Shown here one piece after another: positions 1-10,379 of a stretch of 64,000 bases of DNA (within the stretch, counting starts at the first letter, position 1; every line of letters starts with the position of its first letter). Source of the stretch: Gammaproteobacteria bacterium (GTDB lineage Bacteria > Pseudomonadota > Gammaproteobacteria > Xanthomonadales > Wenzhouxiangellaceae). A program made the translations under genes and the position numbers. The stretch is from the NCBI GenBank assembly GCA_018819105.1, contig JAHJQV010000052.1, positions 1 through 64,000 on the forward strand, given 5' to 3'. The notes below the pieces were generated by a model. The model saw nothing but the letters and a program-made list of their open reading frames with translations. It searched no databases and had not been told where the DNA came from.

Positions 1-68
1 CTGGATATGATTTTTTTCAGCAGTTTAATTTCATCTTTACTTAAATTGATCTTTATAGGTGCTGGCAT
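1..68 (-). CDS. IS630-family transposase, N-terminal fragment (cut by window edge)
   Basis: Read leftward from the ATG at 66-68, the frame stays open to the edge and gives 22 residues beginning MPAPIKINLSKDE. This is the usual opening of IS630-family transposases: M-P-A-P, then a charged helix. Only the start is visible, so the catalytic DDE residues cannot be checked. A TATACT-like -10 hexamer lies on the minus strand at 101-106. The frame sits directly 3' of a lipoprotein gene that ends abruptly, which fits an insertion sequence entering that gene. Family assignment rests on a short N-terminus and is moderate. Confidence 0.55.
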   Translation of the reverse strand, partial: MPAPIKINLSKDEIKLLKKIIS

Positions 69-140
69 ACTGGGCTCGGTTGGTCATTGAGTATGCCGAT
101 AGTATAACATTTCTTGATTAAGTTTAGGACACTACACTAG
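1..140 (-). mobile_element. Left-edge insertion sequence (IS630-like), one end only
   Basis: The region holds the start of a transposase frame (1-68), its leader, and a junction with a truncated CsgG-like gene near 131-143. Compared with the intact paralogue at 7114-8109, the protein match stops at Val-Val-Asp-Ala-Thr and foreign codons follow. A TA dinucleotide, the IS630 target, occurs at the junction. The other end of the element is outside the window, so its terminal repeats and TA duplication cannot be confirmed. Confidence 0.5.
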
Positions 141-678
141 TAGCATCAACCACACGAAGATCAATCGCCATATGGGCTGATCGACTACCTCCGGCGATGG
201 CACCAAGGATGCCGCCACCAAATCCACCGACCCCTCCTCTGCTACCGCTGGAATTGTCCATAAACTCAGTCACTGCAGCAACAATCAACAGTTCTGCACC
301 TTCCACCTCACCGATCACCGCCTCTGTACCTTGTTTGATACGGCCACTCGCACCCAGATCCTGCTCACTAAGTACGGAATCAAGGGTCTGACGCTCAAGA
401 ACGATATACCGCCCCGAGTTGACCAATGCCGTGGTAAGCATATCTGCCATGCCATCACCGATAGATGAGTTATACCAGTTGTTCGAATCAGCTGATTTAT
501 TCTCAAAGCGCGCTACAGCAATGCGGGCCTTAGGTCCATTGTAAGCTTCTGCCTGTGCAGCTTGAATGTCTTGACCAGAGCCTTGCCGTACATTGGTGGT
601 TGTGCCAGCCCCGCTTGGGCAACCTGTGATGAATACCGATGAGGCCAGCAATAAGCAAATTGTGATATTTCGTTTCAT
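124..678 (-). pseudogene. CsgG/TolB-N-like lipoprotein, 3' end lost to IS insertion
   Basis: The start at 678 (MKRNITICLLL) gives a lipoprotein signal with lipobox F-I-T-G-C. An upstream extension of the frame has no signal-like sequence. The mature part (about 165 residues) matches the paralogue at 7114-8109 nearly residue for residue, including PKARIAVARFENK, SIGDGMADMLTTAL and the Gly-rich GGVGGFGGG stretch. The match ends after VVDAT, and four foreign codons plus TAA follow. The distal half and the SH3 domain of the paralogue are absent. It lies 3' of the FHA-ABC transporter gene on the same strand, so it probably belonged to that operon. Its codons are AT-richer than those of the paralogue. 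A folded, exported product is doubtful. Confidence 0.8.
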
Positions 679-802
679 TGAACTTCCCCGCGTGAGCGTT
701 GCAAATATTAAACACCTATAACAAACGACATTAATGGATAAGTCACTGAGTAGTGCTATCTGGATAATGCAGTACCTGAAAGTAGCCATGATTTGCTTAT
801 GG

Positions 803-3370
803 CTACATCTTGAATCTCCTTACGATCAACCAGCGTGTAAGCGTCAGTACTGTAATCGACTGAACCAGGAGATAAACCAAACCTTTGTAGTATACTTGAC
901 GACCGAATTCGAATCCCATCTGATTTTTGACTAGATCACCAATCCAGCTGTAATGTGGTCGATCTGGAAGATCAAACGATGCAGTCAAAAGCATTTCAAA
1001 ACCCCACCTAGATGGCAACAGATCCGCGATTCGTTTCATTGCAACTTCCATGCCAGCATAGAAATCCGGACCCAGCGCACCCGAAAGTACCAGCTGTGGT
1101 AAGACAACGACAACCGCAAGAACTACCGAAAGCTGGCCTCTAGTTGGATCCAATGCACTTACCAACAAACCAATAACACAAGCAGCCCAACTGACAGCAA
1201 TGAGTACAACATAGACCATCAACAAGTTCATCTCGGACAATTCAGGACGAAACGCACAGATCAGCAGAAACAGAGTAACCTGCATTGCGGTAAGACCAAA
1301 AAGGAATGGCAACTTGGAGAGCAAATAATCATTTACATTCAACCCTGCCATGTATTCTCTGCGAAACAATGCCCGCTCCGAAGATAGCTCCATACAGGCC
1401 ATTAAGGTTCCTGTAAAAGATGCCATCATGACGTACATCAAGAGCACACTTAACGGTATTGGAAGATTGATAATGTTTGCGTATTTGATGGAATACAGTA
1501 TTGATACAGCATCAGCATCACTAGCGTTTCTCTCACTGAACACTGATGAAAGCACCTGTTCAATAACATTGTTGTTGCCGCCAACATGCTTGCTGATATC
1601 AATCTTGTTCTGTACTGCCTGATCAGCACTTAGGGGTTCAGGCGCAGACATTGACAGTGTAACCAATCCCAAAACCAATGGAACCAGCAGGTATACAAAG
1701 AAGTTTTTTGAGTTACTCGTCTTTATTGCCAAATGACGTTTCGCCAATACAAATATCGCGGCTGGTGAAAAAACTGCCCATTTAGGAATTGAACTAGATT
1801 TTTTAACAACACTATCCGATTTATTGTCAAGTATGCTAGGTATTACTGCAGTTATAGGCTGTTGGATGTTATTGTCATACAGTTCACTATGTTTGAATTG
1901 AGAAGCTGCCTTATCTGCAATCTGGAAAAGATATTGACTAGGCAATTCACTCGTCTGATTTGCTGACCTGCCTTCCAGATAGTCAAATATTTGGGTAGGC
2001 CTGGTAAGTTGATAACCTGCAAGCCTGCTGAAATATTCAAGTATTTGATCTGGGCTGCCATAGTAACATAAATTACCACGGGCCATGATTATTATCTTAT
2101 CCAGGAGTTGCAGGTTGTAAAGAATATGGGTTGTAATAAGAATTGTGGTTTTGTTATGCTTTGCCATATGCTTCAGGTGAAGCATCAACCTTTCCTCTGT
2201 ACTGGGATCCAAACCGGAAGTCGGTTCGTCCATGTATAGAATCCTTGGCTGTGTAATAAGCTCGGCAGCAACCGATACTCGCTTTCTTTGCCCACCACTT
2301 AGACTGGTAATGCGTTCATTCCTGACATGCTCAAGATTTAGATCTGCTATCGTTTGCCTGATTCTCTCCTCGCGCTCATCCTCACTTAAATCGGAAGGAA
2401 GCCTTAGCTTGGTTACATAATAAAGACTTTGATAAACTGTTAATTCACTGTATACCACATCATCCTGAGGAACATACCCGATGATATTTCGATACATATC
2501 ATAAGAGGCGTACAAGTCCGATGAATTTAGCAGGACATGTCCTGAAGAGGGTCGATTATAGCCATTAAGCGTAGTGAGCAGCGTGGTTTTACCAGCGCCA
2601 CTCGGCCCGAGGATTCCAATAAACTCGCCACCACGAATATCCAGACATACTTGCTTGAGAATGCTTTTCTTTACCCTGGCTCCTACAGTCAGGTCAAGAT
2701 TGACCGCCATCAAGCTCAGTGTAGATATGGGATTCTGAATAATAACTGATAAGACACCATCATGCCCGTCTTCAAATTTCAGATTTGTGTTGCCGACAGT
2801 AATAATATCGCCATGAGATATTGTGCGTTTTCTTATGCGCGATCCATTAATCCATGTACCATTGCTACTGCCAATGTCCTGTAGCATCCACGCCGAATTA
2901 CTTCTGATCAACTTGGCATGCTTGTTACTTATGCTTTTATCAAACGGAATAGCAACGTTGTTGTCCAGCTGCCTACCAATAAGTAGCGAATTGCGCGCGG
3001 GTAAGGTGAAATTACAGGAGTGAGATTCTGGTTTTGATATCAAGAATCTGAATGCGAGCAGGTCTGGGTTTCCAATGCCTATTATATCTCCGTCAGCCAA
3101 AACATGTGGCTGTCTGATTTTCAAATATCCCAAATAGATGCCATTTGTAGATCCCAAATCCTCTATCTGCCATTTGCCGTTCTTGTTCGATATCCTGCAG
3201 TGTTTGCGTGAGGTCAATTGATGATCCACAACAACTGCACATACCATTTCGTCTCTGCCGAGGATGTCCCCATCTGATATCTGCAAGCAGGTGTTAGAAT
3301 AATCTCCGTTGATCCCCAGCAGATAGGCGTGAGTGGCTGTTTGCACAGTCTGCATGGAGTGCGCACTCAT
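803..3370 (-). CDS. Double-FHA-domain ABC-2 transporter (ATPase and permease in one chain)
   Basis: The 855-residue protein has two N-terminal FHA domains, at about residues 30-100 (SRKHCRI, GSTNGIYLG) and 125-200 (ISNKHAKL, GSSNGTWING). An ABC ATPase follows at about 225-450, with Walker A GPSGAGKTT, signature LSGGQRKRVS, Walker B ILYMDEPTSGLDP and H-loop TTH. The C-terminal ABC-2/ABCG-type permease shows about six hydrophobic spans. The layout matches the mycobacterial Rv1747 type, whose FHA domains bind phosphothreonines made by a neighbouring kinase. That fits the Hanks kinase at 5080-6966. Substrate and direction are unknown; ABCG-type transporters are usually exporters. It follows the VWA gene on the same strand and is AT-rich relative to the backbone. 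Confidence 0.9.
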   Translation of the reverse strand: MSAHSMQTVQTATHAYLLGINGDYSNTCLQISDGDILGRDEMVCAVVVDHQLTSRKHCRISNKNGKWQIEDLGSTNGIYLGYLKIRQPHVLADGDIIGIGNPDLLAFRFLISKPESHSCNFTLPARNSLLIGRQLDNNVAIPFDKSISNKHAKLIRSNSAWMLQDIGSSNGTWINGSRIRKRTISHGDIITVGNTNLKFEDGHDGVLSVIIQNPISTLSLMAVNLDLTVGARVKKSILKQVCLDIRGGEFIGILGPSGAGKTTLLTTLNGYNRPSSGHVLLNSSDLYASYDMYRNIIGYVPQDDVVYSELTVYQSLYYVTKLRLPSDLSEDEREERIRQTIADLNLEHVRNERITSLSGGQRKRVSVAAELITQPRILYMDEPTSGLDPSTEERLMLHLKHMAKHNKTTILITTHILYNLQLLDKIIIMARGNLCYYGSPDQILEYFSRLAGYQLTRPTQIFDYLEGRSANQTSELPSQYLFQIADKAASQFKHSELYDNNIQQPITAVIPSILDNKSDSVVKKSSSIPKWAVFSPAAIFVLAKRHLAIKTSNSKNFFVYLLVPLVLGLVTLSMSAPEPLSADQAVQNKIDISKHVGGNNNVIEQVLSSVFSERNASDADAVSILYSIKYANIINLPIPLSVLLMYVMMASFTGTLMACMELSSERALFRREYMAGLNVNDYLLSKLPFLFGLTAMQVTLFLLICAFRPELSEMNLLMVYVVLIAVSWAACVIGLLVSALDPTRGQLSVVLAVVVVLPQLVLSGALGPDFYAGMEVAMKRIADLLPSRWGFEMLLTASFDLPDRPHYSWIGDLVKNQMGFEFGRQVYYKGLVYLLVQSITVLTLTRWLIVRRFKM

Positions 3371-3570
3371 CTGGAGTCACCGACAACCTGAGCAGCCAGG
3401 CCTGCAGAGGCTAACCTGAGCATGCAAGGACAGCCCAGCAGGCTTGCGCCACAGGAATCCTCAACATCAAATACCGCCGCGCAGGCGATATGAGCTAACA
3501 GACACTCTGCGGGTGGTAATGTGTGCTTGATCATTAATGCAATCATTCCATCGACAGCAAACATCAAGTC

Positions 3571-3589
3571 GGGGAGCGCGCGGCTCCCC
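3571..3589. other. GC-rich hairpin between VWA and FHA-ABC genes
   Basis: Perfect 7-bp arms GGGGAGC (3571-3577) and GCTCCCC (3583-3589) enclose a 5-nt GCGCG loop. It lies in the 256-bp gap between two co-directional minus-strand genes. No T-run follows on the minus strand, so a simple intrinsic terminator is unlikely. It could be an attenuator or mRNA-stabilising hairpin. The rest of the gap holds only a TTG-started 74-codon frame (3367-3591) that I do not accept. Confidence 0.45.
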
Positions 3590-3626
3590 AACTCACAATG
3601 CGCGTAATGTACTTTTGACCGTCAAA

Positions 3627-4736
3627 TCAATCGATATTTACACATCTTTGGACATATGAAGTTGCATCTCTGCGCATCAGTCCTGCAAATTTCACAGCAT
3701 AATCGTCGCACATCTTTTTGATAACAGGGAAGCTTATCAGAGACATGGCATCGTAGCTAACATCTTCAAAGCGAATCCTGCCGCTCTGATTCGGCCATTC
3801 CAGACCAACCTTCATATTGTGCTTTTCACCGTCAACCGGCAGGTCTGATAGAAATGTGACGACATAATCACCTTGCAGTATGGAATGAACATTCTCTACT
3901 GCTGGTGTCATCATTTCAAAGCTGGTTCGTACGTCGAAATATTTGCCCATTGAATTGCGGGATATGGCCTGAAGGTTAAGCAAGTGCGCCGGGTCAATCT
4001 TGGTGTAGGCGACACTGTAGACTGGCACCGGAACTTCCATTTGACTTATGCGACCCATCAAATCCGACCTGGTCAATGCGCTGCCTTCATCTTTACCATC
4101 TGAAAATACCAAAACAGCAGTAGAACTTATGTTCACGGCTTCTTGAGACGAAGTGCCCCCCTGAGCGGCAACCATGCTCATCTGCATCGCTGTAGCTATG
4201 CCGTCATACAGTCGGGTAGTGTTACCGATTGCATCAAGATCGGCCAGGCGCCGCGCCAAATACTCTTTGTTCCGTTCAAAGTCAGATACCAATGTGAAAC
4301 CGGCTACTGAATCATCCAGTGCGATGATTGCCATCTGATCCTGAGGACGTTTGAAGTCTATGTATCTTGCTACGGCTTCCAACGCTGCGTTGAAGGGCGG
4401 GCCTTGCATGGTCTTACTGGTGTCCAAGACAACAATGGTCCTGATGGTGTCACTTCTGCCGCGCATGGATTCCACAGTGTAGGGCGTTTTCTCAATATCT
4501 TGTACCGGCTTCCCTTTGATCAGCAATCCAATGTTTTGGGTGTTCACATTGAGTAACGGATCCATCTTCTCGTCGTACGTTCTCATGTAGATTTGTACAA
4601 ATGGATACAAGGTTGAGTCTGTTTTGTAGACTTTGAATCCGAATCCATCCGGCGTCTGCTGCGCGAAAGTAGATTGCGCACACATAAGCAAGAGCATGCA
4701 CGCTGCTTGCGATGTCCTTAATCGTATTGTTTTCAT
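3627..4736 (-). CDS. Secreted von Willebrand factor A domain protein
   Basis: The start at 4736 (MKTIRLRTSQ) gives a typical Sec signal ending near STFA-QQ and has a GGGAG ribosome site about 8 bases upstream. The longer upstream frame is not signal-like. The mature protein (about 345 residues) carries a VWA fold at about residues 110-320. Its MIDAS metal site is readable: VVLDTSKTM (D-x-S-x-T), the threonine of NTTRLYDG and the aspartate of VFSDGKDEGS. VWA domains bind protein ligands through this metal. Kinase/VWA pairings are known, as in PpkA proteins. This gene diverges from the kinase gene and heads the operon leading to the FHA-ABC transporter, so a periplasmic partner of that transporter is a reasonable inference. 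Confidence 0.85.
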   Translation of the reverse strand: MKTIRLRTSQAACMLLLMCAQSTFAQQTPDGFGFKVYKTDSTLYPFVQIYMRTYDEKMDPLLNVNTQNIGLLIKGKPVQDIEKTPYTVESMRGRSDTIRTIVVLDTSKTMQGPPFNAALEAVARYIDFKRPQDQMAIIALDDSVAGFTLVSDFERNKEYLARRLADLDAIGNTTRLYDGIATAMQMSMVAAQGGTSSQEAVNISSTAVLVFSDGKDEGSALTRSDLMGRISQMEVPVPVYSVAYTKIDPAHLLNLQAISRNSMGKYFDVRTSFEMMTPAVENVHSILQGDYVVTFLSDLPVDGEKHNMKVGLEWPNQSGRIRFEDVSYDAMSLISFPVIKKMCDDYAVKFAGLMRRDATSYVQRCVNID

Positions 4737-5079
4737 TGATGTAGGCTCCCGAGTGTCGTGAATTTTATGAATAAGGACGCGTACTGTCGCGCGCATTGAG
4801 CGCGTGTGACAGAGAATCACATCCTGCCATGAATCGAGCTTGGGAGCAGATTGCAGTTCAATCCCTATTCCCCCGCTAGAGATTTATAGCAACCATATAC
4901 GCTTATGTCAAGCTGTTTTTCCCCACTTTCGACCTCGCAATATCGTTGTCATATTTGTGATGACCCACTCCGTCATCACATCCTGCGCCTCATGTGAGGC
5001 GCGTGCTCGCATGATCATGTTGCATTCTCGGGCAAACAGAAGTAGCATTGCTAAAGGGAAATGCGTAGGTAGCGACGTC
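4737..5079. promoter_or_regulatory. Divergent promoter region with three perfect inverted repeats
   Basis: This 343-bp AT-rich space separates the VWA operon from the kinase gene. It holds three inverted repeats: CGCGC/GCGCG (4790-4794 and 4800-4804), TGTGATGAC/GTCATCACA (4956-4964 and 4972-4980, 7-nt spacer) and GCGCCTCA/TGAGGCGC (4985-4992 and 4995-5002, 2-nt spacer). The middle repeat looks like a dimeric regulator site; the last looks more like a hairpin. The kinase reading frame extends back to 4840, but that stretch has no protein-like composition, so I treat it as untranslated. Confidence 0.5.
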
Positions 5080-6966
5080 ATGCGAAGTACTCTTGGGCGG
5101 TATCAAATCCTGGATGAACTGGGCAGAGGGGGCATGGGCATTGTGTATAAGGCACTCGACCCCAAACTCGATCGATTCGTTGCCATCAAATGCATGTCCG
5201 ACGAACTCTCAAAAAACGAACTCAAAGTTACAGCCTTTCTACGCGAAGCCAGACATGCTGCGTCCTTGTCCCATCCAAATGTTGTCCAGGTCTTCAACAC
5301 TGATGAATCTTCCGGCATTCCCTATCTTGTCATGCAGTTCGTTGACGGTGATACGCTATCCTCTTATCTGCATCGTCGTGGATCTTTATCACAAAGCGAG
5401 GCACTCAGGATTATTCATCAGGCTGGTATTGCATTAGAAGCGGCATTCGATGTTGGCATACTTCATCAGGATGTAAAACCTGGTAACATCATGTTAGACG
5501 CAAAAAACCATGTATATCTTACTGATTTCGGAATAGCCAAGGTTGCAAACGAAGGCTCTGATAATAATACGATTGTAGGTACACCATCATACATGGCTCC
5601 TGAACTGTTCCGGCGAGCAGGCTCAAGCATCAAGTCTGACATCTATTCTCTGGGAATGGTTTTGTTCGAGATATTAAATGGCAAACCTTATTTTTCTTCT
5701 GAATCCACGAAAGATATAGTTGTAAAGCAGACCAGGGCGGATTTTCCTGATTTCAAGAATCTGAATCACGATTTGAACCCATCCCTTCTGTTGCTCCTGA
5801 GAAAGATGACTGCTCCCGATCCGGCGCTGCGGTATGCAAATTATCGTGAATTGATTATTGATATCGATTCCTGTAAAGAAACCCTATCCAGCAATCCTGG
5901 AAATCATGCTGATATTTCAACTGACAGCGCACCAACATCAACCCAGGCAATCACTCGTGAGGAACTTGATCTCATCGGCAACATCCATGCAACCCAAACT
6001 GTAAGCATGCCGCTAATGCAAAGGCGCAAACTTTGGATGGCTGCTTCTCTGGCTGGCTTGATCATCACCAGCACCTTGACCCTGATAAAATTTGGCCCTG
6101 ATATTGGTACTGAAATTCGTGATCTGGTGAGCAGTCAGTCTGATGATTCGGGCACAGCTACCACAGTTAGCCTGGCCACCACCCCTGCCACCACTGGCGC
6201 TGATTCAACCGTGCCAGCCACGTCTCTACCTGCTCACACGGGGACACTGGCCTCGGCACCAGGCATCAACTCCGATTCACAATATGTTCCAGCACCAGGC
6301 TATCAGAGCAGTCCTGGTTATACTGACTCCAGCACCAGTGCAGTAGCCTTGCTGGATAAACTAAGAGCAGACAAGCAAAAAAATGTGGGCACCCGCACCG
6401 ACAGTACTGGCAATGCCTTCGAGCCAGCACACATCGCTGCAAGCCCGAACGCCAAGCCGGAGTCGAAGCCAGCCATTGTACAGAAGGCTACACCAGCACC
6501 CTCATCACCTCAAGCTCAGACACCCACCAAAACGAGCATCGTGGCAATGGGTGACGATGCTTTGAACTCGTCGCTGAAATCAAGCATGGAGGCAGAGTTA
6601 CAATCGCGCGGACTGAACATTCTTGATTCTGCTTTTATTCACGGTCTGAACGATCAGGTTGCTGCCGGCTCACTCAATTTATCACAGCTGAGTAAGTCGG
6701 CCACCAGGGATGGAGTACGCTATCTGGTCGTTATAGAATCCTCACCTGCCGGCTCTCAACAGCTGGAATACTACGGCAGGCAATCGACCGCATACACCAC
6801 TATGGTCAACATGAAATGTTACGACTTGGTCAATCTTAGTACCGTTACCACGGTACCCGCAAAACAGATCATGTACACTTCACTGAATGCTTCGAAACAG
6901 GCCAACGAGGTGGTACGTGCCTCTGCATCGAGCATATTTTCACGGCTTTCTGTGGCCAGCGGCTGA
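5080..6966 (+). CDS. Membrane Ser/Thr protein kinase (Hanks type) with C-terminal periplasmic domain
   Basis: The start at 5080 (MRSTLGRYQIL) puts the kinase fold at the N-terminus, as in other bacterial kinases, and follows a GGTAG-type site. Kinase motifs in order are Gly-loop GRGGMGIVYKA, VAIK lysine, HQDVKPGN (HRD variant with Gln), LTDFGIAK and MAPE. One membrane span (LWMAASLAGLIITSTLTLI) lies near residue 320. A Thr/Pro/Ala-rich linker of about 170 residues follows. The last 140 residues begin AMGDDALNSSLKSSMEAEL. Their spacing resembles the SIGDGMADMLTTAL region of the CsgG-like lipoproteins in this window, suggesting a related TolB-N-like fold; this is inference. Likely targets are the FHA-ABC operon products. 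The HQD change is tolerated in active kinases. Confidence 0.93.
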   Translation: MRSTLGRYQILDELGRGGMGIVYKALDPKLDRFVAIKCMSDELSKNELKVTAFLREARHAASLSHPNVVQVFNTDESSGIPYLVMQFVDGDTLSSYLHRRGSLSQSEALRIIHQAGIALEAAFDVGILHQDVKPGNIMLDAKNHVYLTDFGIAKVANEGSDNNTIVGTPSYMAPELFRRAGSSIKSDIYSLGMVLFEILNGKPYFSSESTKDIVVKQTRADFPDFKNLNHDLNPSLLLLLRKMTAPDPALRYANYRELIIDIDSCKETLSSNPGNHADISTDSAPTSTQAITREELDLIGNIHATQTVSMPLMQRRKLWMAASLAGLIITSTLTLIKFGPDIGTEIRDLVSSQSDDSGTATTVSLATTPATTGADSTVPATSLPAHTGTLASAPGINSDSQYVPAPGYQSSPGYTDSSTSAVALLDKLRADKQKNVGTRTDSTGNAFEPAHIAASPNAKPESKPAIVQKATPAPSSPQAQTPTKTSIVAMGDDALNSSLKSSMEAELQSRGLNILDSAFIHGLNDQVAAGSLNLSQLSKSATRDGVRYLVVIESSPAGSQQLEYYGRQSTAYTTMVNMKCYDLVNLSTVTTVPAKQIMYTSLNASKQANEVVRASASSIFSRLSVASG

Positions 6967-7061
6967 GACCATCAGTTGTTGTTGGCATGGTTTTTTGATC
7001 AAGAATTCGCCCCTGTACAACAGCGATGACCGGAGATTCGCTTTCCATGAAGTCACATGTC

Positions 7062-7093
7062 AAAACAAAGCCCGGTGAACCGGGCTTTGTTTT
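7062..7093. terminator. Bidirectional intrinsic terminator
   Basis: A perfect 14-bp stem (7062-7075 and 7080-7093) has a TGAA loop. A-rich and T-rich flanks on the two sides make it functional in both directions. It sits between the convergent kinase gene (ends 6966) and CsgG-like lipoprotein gene (ends 7114). Confidence 0.92.
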
Positions 7094-7113
7094 GTAACAA
7101 GCAAGCAGGACTT

Positions 7114-8109
7114 CTACTGCACCGACACGGTGTAGGCGGCGGCGACCCAGCCGGTTCGACCCTGCGCATCACGCACCTCTATCCAGTCACCGGCGCGGGT
7201 CAGCACATCAACAATGCTGCCAGAAGTCAGTGAAAACTTGGCGGGATTGTCGGATCCTGGGCCGCTGCGCACGTTCAGCGAACTGGCAGTGATGACCACG
7301 CGTTCGCCAGTACCAGATACACTGCTGGCTGCAGGGGCCGCTGCCGGGCTGCTGCCGCCATGGCGCAGGTATTCACCCGGGGTCACTGAGATGACGTAAT
7401 TGACCGCCTCGTTGATGACCTGGCGCAATGCTTTTTCACGCGGCGTGTTCTTCCACGACTGCAGTCCGCCACCCAGCGCACCGCCACCGAAATAACCGCC
7501 CAGCGCACCGCCAATGTTGAAATCCTTGGCTTCGCCTTCGACACTGGTCGCAGCCAGAATGCGGCTGGTGGTGGCATCCACCACGCGCAGATCGATCGCC
7601 ATGTGCGCCGACTTGGAGCCGCCGGCGATTGCACCAAACACGCCACCACCGAAGCCGCCAACACCACCTCGGGTGCCACCGGAGTTGTCATCGAACTCGG
7701 TCACGGCGGCAACGATGAGCAGTTCGGCACCCTCGATTTCACCAATCGCAGCGGCCGTGCCCTGCTTGATGCGGCCACTGGCACCAAGATCCTGCTCGTT
7801 CAGTACCGTGTCCAGACTTTCGCGCTCGAGCACGATGTAGCGGCCGGAATTGACCAGCGCTGTGGTCAGCATGTCAGCCATGCCGTCACCGATGGACGGG
7901 TTGTACCAGTTGTAGGAATCGGCGGTTTTGTTCTCAAACCGGGCCACGGCGATGCGTGCCTTGGGCCCGTTGTAGGCCTCGGCCTGGGCAGCCTGGATGT
8001 TCTGTCCCGAGCCCTGACGGACATTGGTGGTGGTACCGGCACCGCTAGGGCATCCGGACAACAATGGCACTGTTGCCAGCACCAGCAAGATTGCAATGAC
8101 TCTATTCAT
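7114..8109 (-). CDS. CsgG/TolB-N-like lipoprotein with C-terminal bacterial SH3 domain
   Basis: The 331-residue protein starts MNRVIAILLVL with lipobox L-L-S-G-C, so it is predicted to be lipidated. Residues about 45-250 form a CsgG/curli-assembly-like domain (RIAVARFENK, DGMADMLTTALVNSGRYIVLER, Gly-rich loops GGVGGFGGGVFG and GGALGGYFGGGALGGG). The last 65 residues are a bacterial SH3 domain (SSLNVRSGPGSDN to GRTGWVAAAY), a fold that often contacts peptidoglycan or peptides. CsgG proper is an outer-membrane export pore, but pore formation here is unproven. It is host-like in composition, in contrast to its truncated copy at 124-678. It converges with the kinase gene across the terminator at 7062-7093. 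Confidence 0.85.
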   Translation of the reverse strand: MNRVIAILLVLATVPLLSGCPSGAGTTTNVRQGSGQNIQAAQAEAYNGPKARIAVARFENKTADSYNWYNPSIGDGMADMLTTALVNSGRYIVLERESLDTVLNEQDLGASGRIKQGTAAAIGEIEGAELLIVAAVTEFDDNSGGTRGGVGGFGGGVFGAIAGGSKSAHMAIDLRVVDATTSRILAATSVEGEAKDFNIGGALGGYFGGGALGGGLQSWKNTPREKALRQVINEAVNYVISVTPGEYLRHGGSSPAAAPAASSVSGTGERVVITASSLNVRSGPGSDNPAKFSLTSGSIVDVLTRAGDWIEVRDAQGRTGWVAAAYTVSVQ

Positions 8110-8225
8110 GATTGTTCCCGCTGTGGTTGACTGTTGATGATTGTCAGTTTGTTCATTTTTAGTTATCGAATTCTACGGCAAAACTGCGCCAACTCGCAAT
8201 CAACAAACCATGAAGCTCGCATTGC

Positions 8226-10259
<2,034 letters not shown>

Positions 10260-10379
10260 AAAGCCAATTTACCATTTTGCGACCGCCCGGACAGCACCAC
10301 TGCCTGCGCTCAGGCTGCAAGCGGTGGCATCGGATCTCGGCGATAATGCGCCCAGCAGCAACCAACAGCAAACTTGTCG

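Noticed and set aside
3367-3591. 74-codon frame overlapping the FHA-ABC start as ATGA
   Set aside because: Starts at TTG inside a hairpin arm, has no ribosome site and no recognisable sequence; the overlap can be chance.
4956-4980. CRP-type site
   Set aside because: TGTGA and TCACA are 15 bases apart rather than 6.
4840-5079. 80-residue N-terminal extension of the kinase frame
   Set aside because: It has no protein-like pattern, contains the inverted repeats, and the kinase fold begins right after Met at 5080.
803-6966. Type VI secretion post-translational module (PpkA/Fha/VWA)
   Set aside because: Kinase, FHA and VWA recall it, but no T6SS structural gene is in the window and the FHA protein is an ABC transporter.
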